Below, in pieces: positions 43,535 to 52,707 of a DNA stretch of 64,000 bases. The translations under genes and the position numbers were made by a program. Source of the stretch: Herminiimonas contaminans (lineage in GTDB: Bacteria; Pseudomonadota; Gammaproteobacteria; Burkholderiales; Burkholderiaceae_D); contig NZ_JADOEL010000006.1 in assembly GCF_015645465.1 (NCBI RefSeq), positions 124,001-188,000 on the forward strand, written 5' to 3'. The notes beneath the pieces were generated by a model. That model ran no database searches, had not been told where the DNA came from, and worked only from the letters and a program-made list of their open reading frames with translations. Position 1 is the stretch's first letter. The number at the start of each line of letters is the position of its first letter.

Positions 43535-45437
43535 AAGCCGTGACCAGCGCGCCGCGTATCTGTTGCAAGGCACCCGGATCTTCGATCACTGACAAATCGC
43601 CGGGATCACGTCCTTCGCATATCGCCTGTATCGAACGGCGCAAGAGTTTGCCGGAGCGGGTTTTGGGCAGGGCGCTGACGAAGTAGACATGTGAGGGCCG
43701 ACCGATAGGCCCCAGCCGTTTGTCCACCACCTTCATGATTTCGCATTCCAGCTTGCGTGCATCTTCCGGATTGGCTGCGCTCGCCGCATTCTTCAGGATC
43801 ACGAAGGCGACCGCGCATTGGCCCTTGATCGGATTCTCGACGCCGACTACCGCGACTTCCGACACATTGGCATGGCTGGAGATGCTTTCTTCTATCTCGC
43901 GCGTACCCAACCTGTGTCCGGCGACGTTGATGACGTCATCGGTACGGCCGAGGATGAAGTAATAGCCATCCGCATCGCGTATGCCCCAGTCGAACGTCGA
44001 GTAAGCCTCGCGTTTGAAGTTGCGCCAATAGGTACTGACAAAGCGCTGGTCGTCGCCATACAGGGTTTGCAGGCAACCCGGCGGTAACGGGCCTTCGATG
44101 ATGACCACGCCCTTTTCATTGGCCTTGCACTCTTCGCCGCTATCTTCATTGATGACTTTGACCTTGTAGCCATACATGGGCTGGCCAGGGCTGCCGGAGC
44201 GGGTCGGCTTGTCGCCCACGCCTTTGGCCACCGAGATAATGGGCCAGCCGGTTTCGGTTTGCCAGTAGTTATCGATGACCGGCACGCCGAGTACGCCTGA
44301 AATCCAGTCGGACGTGGTTTGATCCAGTGGCTCACCTGCCAGATAAAGAGCCTTGAGTGTAGACAGGTCATGTTTCTGCAGTAGCTCCAGCGGTTGCTTC
44401 TTCAAGACGCGGATTGCAGTTGGTGCCGACGACATGCGCGTGACTTTGTATTTCTCGACGATGCTCCACCAGACCGAGGCATCCGGTCGTATCGGCAAGC
44501 CTTCGTAGAGTATGGTGGTCATGCCTGCCAGCAAAGGGCCGTAGATGATGTAAGAGTGACCAACCACCCAGCCGATGTCCGAGGTGCAGAAAAAGGTCTC
44601 GCCGGGTTTGCCGCAAAAAATCAAATCCATCGAAGTCGCGAGTGCGACTGCATAGCCGCCGACATCGCGCAGCACGCCTTTCGGCTTGCCGGTCGTGCCC
44701 GAGGTGTAGAGGATGTAAGACGGTGAATTCGATTCCAGCCAGGTCACCGGCACCGCCGCATCCATATGCTGTTTGCGCAGGCTGGCGTAATCGATGTCGC
44801 GTCCTTCTACGGTTTTCATAGCAGCCAGGCCGCGATCCAGCATCAGCACATGAGCCGGTTTGTGCTCGGCCAGTGCGATCGCTTCATCCAACAGGATCTT
44901 GTAGGGCGTGATGTTGCAGCCACGGGAACCGGCATCGGCCGAGATGATGAGCGTGGGTGTCGCATCGTCTATGCGTGTGGCCAGGCTGGTCGACGCAAAG
45001 CCGCCGAACACGACCGAGTGGATTGCACCTATGCGGGCACAGGCCAGCATCGCGAATGCGGCCTCCGCCACCATAGGCATGTAGATCAGGACGCGGTCAC
45101 CTTGCTTGACGCCGAGTGCCTGCATCATGGCCGCGCTGCGATTCACCTCTGCGTGCAACTGCGCATAGGTGTAGGTGACCTCGCTATCGGTTTCGGTCGA
45201 GATAGCGACCAGCGCGGGTTGCTCTGCGCGCGTGGCCAGATGGCGATCCACCGCGTTGTAGCAGAGATTGGTGGTGCCACCGACAAACCATTTGGCGAAC
45301 GGTGGCTTATCGTAATCCAGCGTCTTGCTGAATGGCGTTTGCCAGTCTATGCGTTGGGCTTGCTCGGCCCAGAATGTATGTGGGTCATCAATAGATGAAC
45401 GGTAAAACGCGTCATATGCTGCGGCATCGAAACTCAT
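43533..45437 (-). CDS. prpE: Propionyl-CoA synthetase
   Basis: The 634-residue acyl-CoA ligase activates propionate to propionyl-CoA, the entry to the 2-methylcitrate cycle. Motifs include YILYTSGTTGKPKGVLRDVGG (P-loop), the PrpE-type FFCTSDIGWVVGHSYIIYGPL, NYWQTETGWPI and the C-terminal TRSGKLLRR containing the acetylatable catalytic lysine. GGAGGAG precedes the ATG at 45437. It is the last gene of prpBCDE, with an 89-bp gap after prpD. Confidence 0.94.
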   Translation of the reverse strand: MSFDAAAYDAFYRSSIDDPHTFWAEQAQRIDWQTPFSKTLDYDKPPFAKWFVGGTTNLCYNAVDRHLATRAEQPALVAISTETDSEVTYTYAQLHAEVNRSAAMMQALGVKQGDRVLIYMPMVAEAAFAMLACARIGAIHSVVFGGFASTSLATRIDDATPTLIISADAGSRGCNITPYKILLDEAIALAEHKPAHVLMLDRGLAAMKTVEGRDIDYASLRKQHMDAAVPVTWLESNSPSYILYTSGTTGKPKGVLRDVGGYAVALATSMDLIFCGKPGETFFCTSDIGWVVGHSYIIYGPLLAGMTTILYEGLPIRPDASVWWSIVEKYKVTRMSSAPTAIRVLKKQPLELLQKHDLSTLKALYLAGEPLDQTTSDWISGVLGVPVIDNYWQTETGWPIISVAKGVGDKPTRSGSPGQPMYGYKVKVINEDSGEECKANEKGVVIIEGPLPPGCLQTLYGDDQRFVSTYWRNFKREAYSTFDWGIRDADGYYFILGRTDDVINVAGHRLGTREIEESISSHANVSEVAVVGVENPIKGQCAVAFVILKNAASAANPEDARKLECEIMKVVDKRLGPIGRPSHVYFVSALPKTRSGKLLRRSIQAICEGRDPGDLSVIEDPGALQQIRGALVTA

Positions 45438-45526
45438 ACGTCTCCTCCGGCCAGGTAAAGCTATGTCTGTGTTTTTATCTTGTATGTCTGTGTCGGTCGC
45501 TATGCCGACACAGTTTGCTGCATCCC

Positions 45527-46984
45527 TTAAATTACATACAGATCCACGTACTCATGGACAGGCATGGCTTCCAGTTTCTTTTGGTCGAGTGACACGTCGA
45601 GTATGCGTTGCTGTTGCTTGGCCGGGAACTGGCGCGCCAGGTTGATTTTGAACTTGGCTTCCAGCAGCGGTATGCCTTCCTTGCGCCGACGCGCATGGCC
45701 GACCGGGTACTCGACCACGATTTCCTTGAGCTTCTTGCCATCCTTGAATTCGACCGTCAGCGCGTTCGCAATCGAACGCTTCTTGGGATCGTGGTAATCC
45801 TCGGTGAAGGACGTGTCTTCGACGCAGACTATTTTGTCGCGCAAGGCATCGATGCGCTTGTCGGCGGCGACGTCGTCTTCGTAATCGGCGGCGGTGAGAC
45901 GGCCGAAGATCAATGGGACGGCGACCATGTACTGGATGCAGTGATCGCGATCTGCCGGATTATCCAGCGGCCCCCTTTTATCGATGATGCGTATGCAGGC
46001 TTCGTGCGTACGTATCGTGATTTTTTTGATGTCTTCAACTTTCTTGCCCAGCCTGCCCAGTTCCGTGTGCAGGGTCATCGCTGCTTCCACGGCGGTCTGT
46101 GAATGGAATTCAGCCGGGAACGAGATTTTAAACAACACGTTTTCCATCACATAGGATGCGTACTTGCGCTGGAACTTGAAGGGCTGGCCATTGAACAATA
46201 CGTCATAGAAGCCCCAGGTTTTGGCCGTCAATACCGATGGGTAACCCATCTCACCAGTTTTCGCGATCAGGGCCAGGCGTACCGCGCGTGAAGTCGCATC
46301 ACCCGCAGCCCAGGATTTACGCGAACCGGTATTCGGTGCGTGGCGGTAAGTGCGCAGCGATTGACCATCGACCCATGCCAGCGACACTGCATTCAGGATT
46401 TCATCCCGGCTCAGACCCAGCATCTCGGCCACCACGGCGGTGGAAGCAACCTTGACCAGTACCACGTGATCGAGGCCAACCTTGTTGAAGGAATTTTCCA
46501 GTGCGATGCAGCCCTGGATTTCATGGGCCTTGATCATGCCGCTCAGCACAGCCTTCATCGTCAGTGGCTTCTTGCCTGCGGCGACAGCTTCACGTGAGAG
46601 CCAGTCGGCAGTGGCGAGAATGCCGCCGAGATTGTCGGATGGATGTCCCCATTCCGCTGCCAGCCAGGTGTCATTGAAATCCAGCCAGCGGATCATCATG
46701 CCGATGTTGAATGCAGCCTGCACCGGATCGAGCTGGAATTGCGTACCCGGCACCTTAGCGCCATTCGGCACGATGGTGCCGGGAATGATGGGACCCATCA
46801 GTTTCTTGCAGGCTGGATATTCGAGTGCTTCCAGGCCGCAACCTAGCGTGTCGATCAGGCAATTGCGTGCGGTGTCGTAGGCGAGACGGGAAGAGATCCG
46901 GTACTTGGTGACGTAATCGACGATATCGACCAGTACTTTGTCGTGTTTGGGACGGACGTTGGAGATATGAGCTGACATGGGCAT
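45527..46984 (-). CDS. prpD: 2-methylcitrate dehydratase
   Basis: The 485-residue MmgE/PrpD-family enzyme dehydrates 2-methylcitrate to 2-methyl-cis-aconitate. Recognisable segments are YRISSRLAYDTARNCLIDTLGCGLEAL, RWLDFNDTWLAAEWGHPSDNLG and IQGCIALENSFNKVGLDHV, then SLRTYRHAPNTGSRKSWAAGD and FHSQTAVEAAMTLH. Presence of PrpD means AcnD/PrpF are not required; neither is in the window. It lies 27 bp after prpC. Confidence 0.94.
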   Translation of the reverse strand: MPMSAHISNVRPKHDKVLVDIVDYVTKYRISSRLAYDTARNCLIDTLGCGLEALEYPACKKLMGPIIPGTIVPNGAKVPGTQFQLDPVQAAFNIGMMIRWLDFNDTWLAAEWGHPSDNLGGILATADWLSREAVAAGKKPLTMKAVLSGMIKAHEIQGCIALENSFNKVGLDHVVLVKVASTAVVAEMLGLSRDEILNAVSLAWVDGQSLRTYRHAPNTGSRKSWAAGDATSRAVRLALIAKTGEMGYPSVLTAKTWGFYDVLFNGQPFKFQRKYASYVMENVLFKISFPAEFHSQTAVEAAMTLHTELGRLGKKVEDIKKITIRTHEACIRIIDKRGPLDNPADRDHCIQYMVAVPLIFGRLTAADYEDDVAADKRIDALRDKIVCVEDTSFTEDYHDPKKRSIANALTVEFKDGKKLKEIVVEYPVGHARRRKEGIPLLEAKFKINLARQFPAKQQQRILDVSLDQKKLEAMPVHEYVDLYVI

Positions 46985-47011
46985 CCTGTAATCGGTATGG
47001 TTGCGGGCGGC

Positions 47012-48175
47012 TTACTTGCGTTTGGCGAGCGGCACGAAGGCGAGGTCTTCCGGGCCGACGTAGTGCGCGGAAGGGCGGATGATTTTGTTGTCTATCCTTT
47101 GTTCGATGATGTGCGCGGCCCAGCCGGAGGTGCGCGCGATCACGAATAGCGGTGTGAACATGGCAGTGGGTACGCCCATCATGTGATACGAGACGGCAGA
47201 GAACCAGTCGAGGTTGGGAAACATTTTTTTGACATCCCACATCACTGTTTCCAGGCGTTCGGCGATGTCGTACATCTTCATCGAACCGGCATCCTTGGAT
47301 AGGGTGCGCGCGACTTCCTTGATGACTTTGTTACGCGGGTCGGAGATGGTGTAGACCGGATGGCCGAAGCCGATCACGACTTCCTTGTTGTCGACGCGGC
47401 GTTTGATATCGGCTTCTGCCTCGTCCGGATTTTCGTAACGCTTCTGAATTTCAAAAGCGAATTCATTCGCGCCGCCATGCTTGGGGCCGCGCAGTGCGCC
47501 GATGGCGCCAGTGATCGCAGAGTACATATCGGAGCCGGTACCGGCGATGACGCGACCGGTGAAGGTTGATGCGTTGAACTCATGTTCGGCGTACAGGATG
47601 AGCGAGGTGTGCATTGCCTTTTCCCATTTGGCAGATGGCTTTTCACCGTGCAGCAAATGCAGGAAGTGTGCACCTATCGAATCGTCGTCGGTTTCGACTT
47701 CTATCCGTTTGCCGTTATGGCTGTAGTGATACCAGTAGAGCAGGATGGAACCTAGCGAAGCCATCAACCTGTCGGCGATGTCGCGTGCGCCGGGTGCATT
47801 GTGGTCATCCTTTTCCGGAATCACGCAGCCCAGCGCGGAGACGCCGGTACGCATCACGTCCATAGGGTGCGAGGCGGCAGGCAGCCATTCGAGTGCTGCC
47901 TTGACATTGGCGGGCAAGCCGCGCAATTCCTTCAGCTTGATCTTGTACGCTTTCAGTTCCGCGACGGTAGGCAGCTTGCCATGCACCAGCAGATGGGCGA
48001 TTTCTTCAAATTCACAACTGTCAGCAATATCCAGGATGTCGTAGCCACGGTAGTGCAAGTCATTGCCGGTTTTACCGACCGTACAGAGCGCGGTATTACC
48101 TGCAGTCACGCCTGAGAGTGCAACGGATTTCTTGGGTTTGAAGCCTGCAGCGGGTGTCTCCTGTGATGCGCTCAT
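47012..48175 (-). CDS. prpC: 2-methylcitrate synthase
   Basis: The 387-residue citrate synthase-family enzyme condenses propionyl-CoA with oxaloacetate. It has the N-terminal [20 protein letters not shown] and [22 protein letters not shown], typical of PrpC. The active-site histidines lie in [20 protein letters not shown] and [13 protein letters not shown], and the C-terminal catalytic region is [18 protein letters not shown]. It is 41 bp downstream of prpB. Confidence 0.94.
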   Translation of the reverse strand: MSASQETPAAGFKPKKSVALSGVTAGNTALCTVGKTGNDLHYRGYDILDIADSCEFEEIAHLLVHGKLPTVAELKAYKIKLKELRGLPANVKAALEWLPAASHPMDVMRTGVSALGCVIPEKDDHNAPGARDIADRLMASLGSILLYWYHYSHNGKRIEVETDDDSIGAHFLHLLHGEKPSAKWEKAMHTSLILYAEHEFNASTFTGRVIAGTGSDMYSAITGAIGALRGPKHGGANEFAFEIQKRYENPDEAEADIKRRVDNKEVVIGFGHPVYTISDPRNKVIKEVARTLSKDAGSMKMYDIAERLETVMWDVKKMFPNLDWFSAVSYHMMGVPTAMFTPLFVIARTSGWAAHIIEQRIDNKIIRPSAHYVGPEDLAFVPLAKRK

Positions 48176-48216
48176 ACCTGTCTCCTTGTGGATGGTGTAT
48201 TCGTGATCTGTTGCGC

Positions 48217-49098
48217 TTACTTGTCGGCGTATTTCTTTTCCAATTGATCGAAATAGGGTTTGTTGACCAGGCGCTGGCGTTCGCTGAACGGACTGACCAG
48301 TGCCGGATCTTCATCGAGGCGATGGGTGTCGCGCAGTACGGTGAGTGCTTGCTGCATACCGGCCACCGCGCCTTGCAGGGCTGCATTCGCGTACAGCACG
48401 ATGCCGTAGCCGAGGTCGGCCAGTTCATCGGCGTTGAATATAGGTGTCTTGCCGCCTATGACCAGGTTCATCAGTTGCGGCTTATCCAGTAGCTGCGGCA
48501 GCTTGCGGATTTCATCTGCGGTTTCGGTCGCTTCGACGAAGAGAATGTCGGCACCGGCTTCGCTGTAGCGTGCGGCGCGTTCCAGCGCATCGTCAAAGCC
48601 GTGCACGCTGCGGGCATCGGTGCGCGCCATGATGAGCATGCCTGCGTCGCTGCGCGCATCAACGGCGGCATGTATCTTGCCGACCATCTCGGCGCAGGAA
48701 ATCACTTCCTTGCCATTGAAATGGCCACAGCGTTTTGGAGAAACCTGGTCTTCCAGTTGTACCGCGTCGGCACCGGCACGTTCCAGCGTGCGTATGGTGT
48801 GGCGTACATTCAGGGCATTGCCGAAGCCGGTGTCGGCATCGACGATGATGGGGATATCGACTGCGTCGCGGATGCGGGCAGTGTGGTCTGCCAGTTCATT
48901 CAGGCCGATGAAGCCCTGGTCCGGCATGCCGAAGTACATATTGGTCACACCAGCGCCGGTGATGTAGAGCGCTTCATAACCCAGGTCTGCGATGACACGT
49001 GCTGACAGCGCGTTGAACGCGCCGGGGACCAGCAAACCGCGTCGGGCATTCACTTTGTCACGTAACACTTGCTTGCTGCTGTTGGACTGACTGCTCAT
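48217..49098 (-). CDS. prpB: Methylisocitrate lyase
   Basis: The 293-residue lyase cleaves 2-methylisocitrate to pyruvate and succinate. ICL/PEP mutase features include [23 protein letters not shown], the catalytic loop [13 protein letters not shown] with its cysteine, [19 protein letters not shown] and [26 protein letters not shown] precedes the ATG at 49098. It is the first gene of the operon, about 50 bp from a sigma-54 promoter. Confidence 0.95.
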   Translation of the reverse strand: MSSQSNSSKQVLRDKVNARRGLLVPGAFNALSARVIADLGYEALYITGAGVTNMYFGMPDQGFIGLNELADHTARIRDAVDIPIIVDADTGFGNALNVRHTIRTLERAGADAVQLEDQVSPKRCGHFNGKEVISCAEMVGKIHAAVDARSDAGMLIMARTDARSVHGFDDALERAARYSEAGADILFVEATETADEIRKLPQLLDKPQLMNLVIGGKTPIFNADELADLGYGIVLYANAALQGAVAGMQQALTVLRDTHRLDEDPALVSPFSERQRLVNKPYFDQLEKKYADK

Positions 49099-49148
49099 TG
49101 CATATCCTTTAGCCTGGGTGTTTCATGGAGTTCGCTGCCTACTGTATT

Positions 49149-49164
49149 TGCAATGCCTGTGCCA
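49149..49164 (-). promoter_or_regulatory. Sigma-54 (RpoN) promoter of prpBCDE
   Basis: On the minus strand the sequence TGGCACAGGCATTGCA gives the -24 GG and -12 GC elements with correct spacing, matching the TGGCAC-N5-TTGCA consensus. It lies about 50 bp ahead of prpB. The divergently encoded PrpR has a GAFTG-type loop needed for sigma-54 activation. Confidence 0.85.
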
Positions 49165-49303
49165 TGCCGATGAGGTGGTTAATACAACAGCTGTAGACAT
49201 TTGGTGCTTAAAGGAAAGCGCTTGTAAATCAAGTGCTTGGGGGTGGAGGCGAGTTTCCAGCCGGACATGGCTTGGCCGCGCTGGAAGCAAAAGCCGTGTT
49301 ACA

Positions 49304-49341
49304 TTTGAAACGTTTGAAACGTGCGGGTGAAACATGAAACG
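49304..49341. repeat. Tandem TTTGAAACG repeats between prpB and prpR, probable PrpR sites
   Basis: Two perfect adjacent copies of TTTGAAACG lie at 49304-49312 and 49313-49321. Two further GAAAC elements lie in GTGAAACATGAAACG (49327-49341), which includes the prpR start codon. The array is about 140-190 bp upstream of the sigma-54 promoter, a normal enhancer distance, and overlaps the prpR start, which fits autorepression. Confidence 0.6.
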
Positions 49342-50953
49342 TTCGACCTCTCCTTTCCGTGACGCAGCCGACAAGCCGGTTATCTGGACGGTTTCGATTT
49401 CGCGTTTGTTCGAGTTGTTTCGCGACATCACGCTGGAATTTGATGATCAGGCAGACATTGAGCCTATTCATCTGGGCTTTGAAGACGCGGTGCGACACAT
49501 ACGCGAACGACTGGCGACTGAGCGTTGCGATGCGGTGATTGCGGCGGGTTCGAACGGCGCATATCTGAAAAGTCGTCTCTCGGTGCCCGTCATCATCGCC
49601 AAAGCCAGCGGCTTCGATGTAATGCAGGCGCTGGCCCGGGCGCGCAAGATCACGCCGGATATCGGACTCGTCACCTACCAGGAAACTATGCCCGCACTGG
49701 CCGAGTTCCAGACGACCTTTGGCCTGCAGATCGCACAGCGCACCTATGTCACCGAAGAAGATGCGCGGGCGCAAATCAATGAATTGAAAACAGCAGGCGT
49801 GAAAGCCATCGTCGGCGCAGGTCTGATCACCGATCTGGCGGAAGAGGCAGGTTTGACCGGTGTGTTCGTCTATTCCTCCGCTTCCATCCGGCAGGCATTT
49901 GAAGATGCGCTGGAACTGGCGCGCCTGACGCAACTGGAAGCGACGCGCGGCCGTAGCTTCCCGGTGGCTGACACCTTGCGCGCCAAACATCACATCAAGG
50001 ACTTGCGTGGTGAATCCGCCGCGATGGAAAGTGTGCGGCAATCGGTCACGCTGTTCGCGAAATCAGCCGCCACCGTATTGATCCAGGGCGAAACCGGCAC
50101 TGGCAAGGAACTGGTCGCGCAAGCGATACACCGCGCCCATCCGCTGATGCAGGGCAAGACGCAGGCAGGCCATCCGTTTGTTGCGGTCAACTGTGGCGCA
50201 CTGGCAGAGTCGCTGCTGGAATCTGAATTGTTCGGCTATGAAGAGGGCGCATTCACTGGTTCACGTCGCGGCGGCCGCGCTGGTCTGTTTGAAGCTGCGC
50301 ATCGCGGCACCTTATTCCTCGATGAAATCGGCGAGATGCCTTTGTCTTTGCAGACGCGTTTGTTGCGTGTGCTGGAAGAGCGCGAAGTGGTGCGCGTAGG
50401 TGGTACCCGGCCGATACCAGTTAGTGTACGCATCATTAGTGCCACGCATTGCGACCTCGATGAGCGAGTCAGGCAAGGGCGATTCCGTGCGGATCTGTTT
50501 TATAGGCTGAGCGTATTGCGGCTCAGTTTGCCGCCCTTGCGCGAGCGCAGCGACGACGTGGCGGCACTGACGGAATGGTATTTAAAAAATGCACTGGCCG
50601 CGCTGGATGTCCGGTCACCCGCCAACCTGCAGGCCGAGATACTGACTTGCCTGCCTATGTTGACTGCTTACACATGGCCGGGCAATGTACGCGAACTGCG
50701 TAACCTGATGGAGCGACTGGCCTTGTTCCTGGCGGCGGCGCCGTTACAGGCATTGACACCAGCCTTCCTGAAAAGCATCGCGCCCGAGCTCAGCTATCTC
50801 GCAACACCGGCATTGCAGGCATTGCCGGTGGCCGAGGAAACATTGCAACAGGTGCTACAACGCTTTGATGGTAATCGTGAAGCGGCGGCAAATTATCTGG
50901 GCATCAGTCGCACGACCTTGTGGCGCAGGCTGCAGGCGGCTGGCGACGACTAA
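49334..50953 (+). CDS. prpR: Propionate catabolism operon sigma-54-dependent regulator
   Basis: The 539-residue enhancer-binding protein has a PrpR_N sensor (about residues 12-185, [44 protein letters not shown]) that binds 2-methylcitrate in relatives. The AAA+ domain has Walker [16 protein letters not shown], the sigma-54 loop [18 protein letters not shown] and Walker [12 protein letters not shown]. The C-terminal Fis-type helix-turn-helix is [21 protein letters not shown]. It is divergent from prpBCDE and should activate it. Confidence 0.94.
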   Translation: MKRSTSPFRDAADKPVIWTVSISRLFELFRDITLEFDDQADIEPIHLGFEDAVRHIRERLATERCDAVIAAGSNGAYLKSRLSVPVIIAKASGFDVMQALARARKITPDIGLVTYQETMPALAEFQTTFGLQIAQRTYVTEEDARAQINELKTAGVKAIVGAGLITDLAEEAGLTGVFVYSSASIRQAFEDALELARLTQLEATRGRSFPVADTLRAKHHIKDLRGESAAMESVRQSVTLFAKSAATVLIQGETGTGKELVAQAIHRAHPLMQGKTQAGHPFVAVNCGALAESLLESELFGYEEGAFTGSRRGGRAGLFEAAHRGTLFLDEIGEMPLSLQTRLLRVLEEREVVRVGGTRPIPVSVRIISATHCDLDERVRQGRFRADLFYRLSVLRLSLPPLRERSDDVAALTEWYLKNALAALDVRSPANLQAEILTCLPMLTAYTWPGNVRELRNLMERLALFLAAAPLQALTPAFLKSIAPELSYLATPALQALPVAEETLQQVLQRFDGNREAAANYLGISRTTLWRRLQAAGDD

Positions 50954-51070
50954 TAGCAGATGCATTAAGCGCACGCTTATGCATCCGGACGATATCTGCT
51001 GCCGCTTCATGTCGTTTCCTGACGACGACAGTCAATCGCTATTTGCATCCAGCGTTTTCCCCATATACAA

Positions 51071-51094
51071 TTGAGAATGATTCTTATCATCATT
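51071..51094 (+). promoter_or_regulatory. Fur box upstream of CSS cassette 3
   Basis: The core TGAGAATGATTCTTATCA lies within an overlapping set of Fur hexamer-like repeats, 40 bases ahead of the sigma-factor start at 51134. It resembles the other two Fur sites in the window. Confidence 0.82.
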
Positions 51095-51133
51095 TAGTGG
51101 CGCGTTGCCCCGGTGTTGATAGGGGAAAACGAC

Positions 51134-51640
51134 ATGTCTGCCACCGAAAACGCGCTAAACCACGAGATCAGCACGCTATACAGCAACCACCATGGCTGGT
51201 TGCAGGGATGGCTATGCAAGAAACTGGGTAACGCTTTTGATGCGGCCGACCTGGCGCAAGACACTTTCACCCGCATCCTCAGTTCGCGCGATATCTCTGC
51301 CATCAAGGAGCCGCGTGCCTATCTGACCACCGTAGCCAAAGGTTTGGTGATCAACTGGTATCAGCGGCAAGCGCTGGAACGTGCCTACCTGGATGCGCTG
51401 GCATTGTTGCCGGAGCCGCAAGCGCCATCGGCCGAGCAGCGTTACATCATCCTCGAAACCCTGCACGAAATCGACGCCATGCTGGATGCATTGCCATCCA
51501 AAGTCCGGCGCGTATTCCTGCTCTCGCAGATAGAGGGTTTGAAGTACGAAGAAATCGCCGTACAAATCGACGCGTCACTGATTACCGTCAAACGTTATAT
51601 GAAGCAAGCTTTCCTGCACTGTCTGGCATTCCATGAGTGA
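51134..51640 (+). CDS. FecI-type ECF sigma factor, CSS cassette 3
   Basis: The 168-residue factor is close to that of cassette 1 (STLYSNHHGWLQGWLCKKLG, AADLAQDTFTRIL, EPRAYLTTVAKGLVINWYQR, IILETLHEIDAMLDALPSK). Region 4 is GLKYEEIAVQIDASLITVKRYMKQA. The ATG at 51134 aligns with paralogues and follows AGGGGAAAACG; the frame is open to 51113. It overlaps the FecR-like gene by 8 bp. Confidence 0.92.
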   Translation: MSATENALNHEISTLYSNHHGWLQGWLCKKLGNAFDAADLAQDTFTRILSSRDISAIKEPRAYLTTVAKGLVINWYQRQALERAYLDALALLPEPQAPSAEQRYIILETLHEIDAMLDALPSKVRRVFLLSQIEGLKYEEIAVQIDASLITVKRYMKQAFLHCLAFHE

Positions 51641-52613
51641 GGTGGGTGTCATGCGCAGACCGGAGGCGATAGATCCGCTCATCCTGGATGAAGCAGCGGA
51701 CTGGCTGATGCTACTCGGCGCTGGTGCGACCGACGAAGAACGTCGTGCCTGTGAGCGCTGGAGCAAGCGCAGCCCCGAGCACACCCGTGCCTGGGCGCGT
51801 GCGCAATTGCTATTGAATAAACTGGGTGGCTTGCCGTCTGCATTGGCGATGCCTGCATTGAATCGTGAGCCAGCAGCAGGACGTCGTGCTGCAATTACCA
51901 GGCTGGCAGCCATACTTGCGCTGGCACCCGCAAGCTGGGGCATCTGGAAAGTGATAGCTGCGCAGGACTGGATAACGGATTGCCGTACCGCAGTCGGTGA
52001 ACAGCGTGTCATGCATCTGGCGGATAACAGTGTAGTGACGCTGAATACGGCAACCGCTTTCAATGTTCATTTCAATTCCACGCAACGCAATATCAATTTG
52101 CGCAGCGGCGAAATCCTGATCCAGACGGCACGTGAAGCGACGGCTAACTATCGTCCGTTTAGTGTCAGCACTACGCAGGGGCTGATGGAAGCGCTCGGCA
52201 CACGTTTCAGCGTGCGGGTGTATGACGAGACTACCCATTTAGCCGTGCTGGAAGGCGCGGTCAAAATCACACCGAATCAAAATGCGCTGCAACAGCAGGT
52301 GCTGCATGCAGGCGAGCAAGTGACATTTACCAAAAATGCGATAGGTGAAATTACCGCGGCAGACAATGTCGTCGTAGCGTGGACTGAGGGCATGCTGGTG
52401 GCAGACCGCATGCGGCTGGCTGATTTTGCCGCTGAACTGAGTCGCTACCGCAGCGGCATAGTCCACGTTGATCCGGCGGTTGCGCAAGTCCGGGTATCCG
52501 GTGCTTTCCCCCTGCGTGATACGGACAAGGCGCTGGCCATGCTGGTATCCACTTATCCGGTCGATGCGCAAACGCGCTTGCGCGGCCACTGGATCACTTT
52601 GGTAGCACGCTGA
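51633..52613 (+). CDS. FecR-family transmembrane sigma regulator, CSS cassette 3
   Basis: The 326-residue protein has a DUF4880 N-terminus (LDEAADWLMLLGAGATDEERR, SPEHTRAWARAQLLLN), one helix near residues 87-105 and a periplasmic FecR domain (GEQRVMHLADNSVVTLNTAT, LMEALGTRFSVRV). The C-terminal part is SRYRSGIVHVDPAVAQVRVSGAFPL. Unlike the other two, its C-terminal segment has no cysteine before DPAV. The start overlaps the sigma stop; a later ATG at 51651 is possible. Confidence 0.9.
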   Translation: MSEVGVMRRPEAIDPLILDEAADWLMLLGAGATDEERRACERWSKRSPEHTRAWARAQLLLNKLGGLPSALAMPALNREPAAGRRAAITRLAAILALAPASWGIWKVIAAQDWITDCRTAVGEQRVMHLADNSVVTLNTATAFNVHFNSTQRNINLRSGEILIQTAREATANYRPFSVSTTQGLMEALGTRFSVRVYDETTHLAVLEGAVKITPNQNALQQQVLHAGEQVTFTKNAIGEITAADNVVVAWTEGMLVADRMRLADFAAELSRYRSGIVHVDPAVAQVRVSGAFPLRDTDKALAMLVSTYPVDAQTRLRGHWITLVAR

Positions 52614-52707
52614 ATAAATATTTTGCAGGTGCTGATACTTTTTTCTTCTTCAACTGGCAGAGAGATTGAAGAACACATTCTCTATCGTTGAAAAGGAATT
52701 CAATTTC

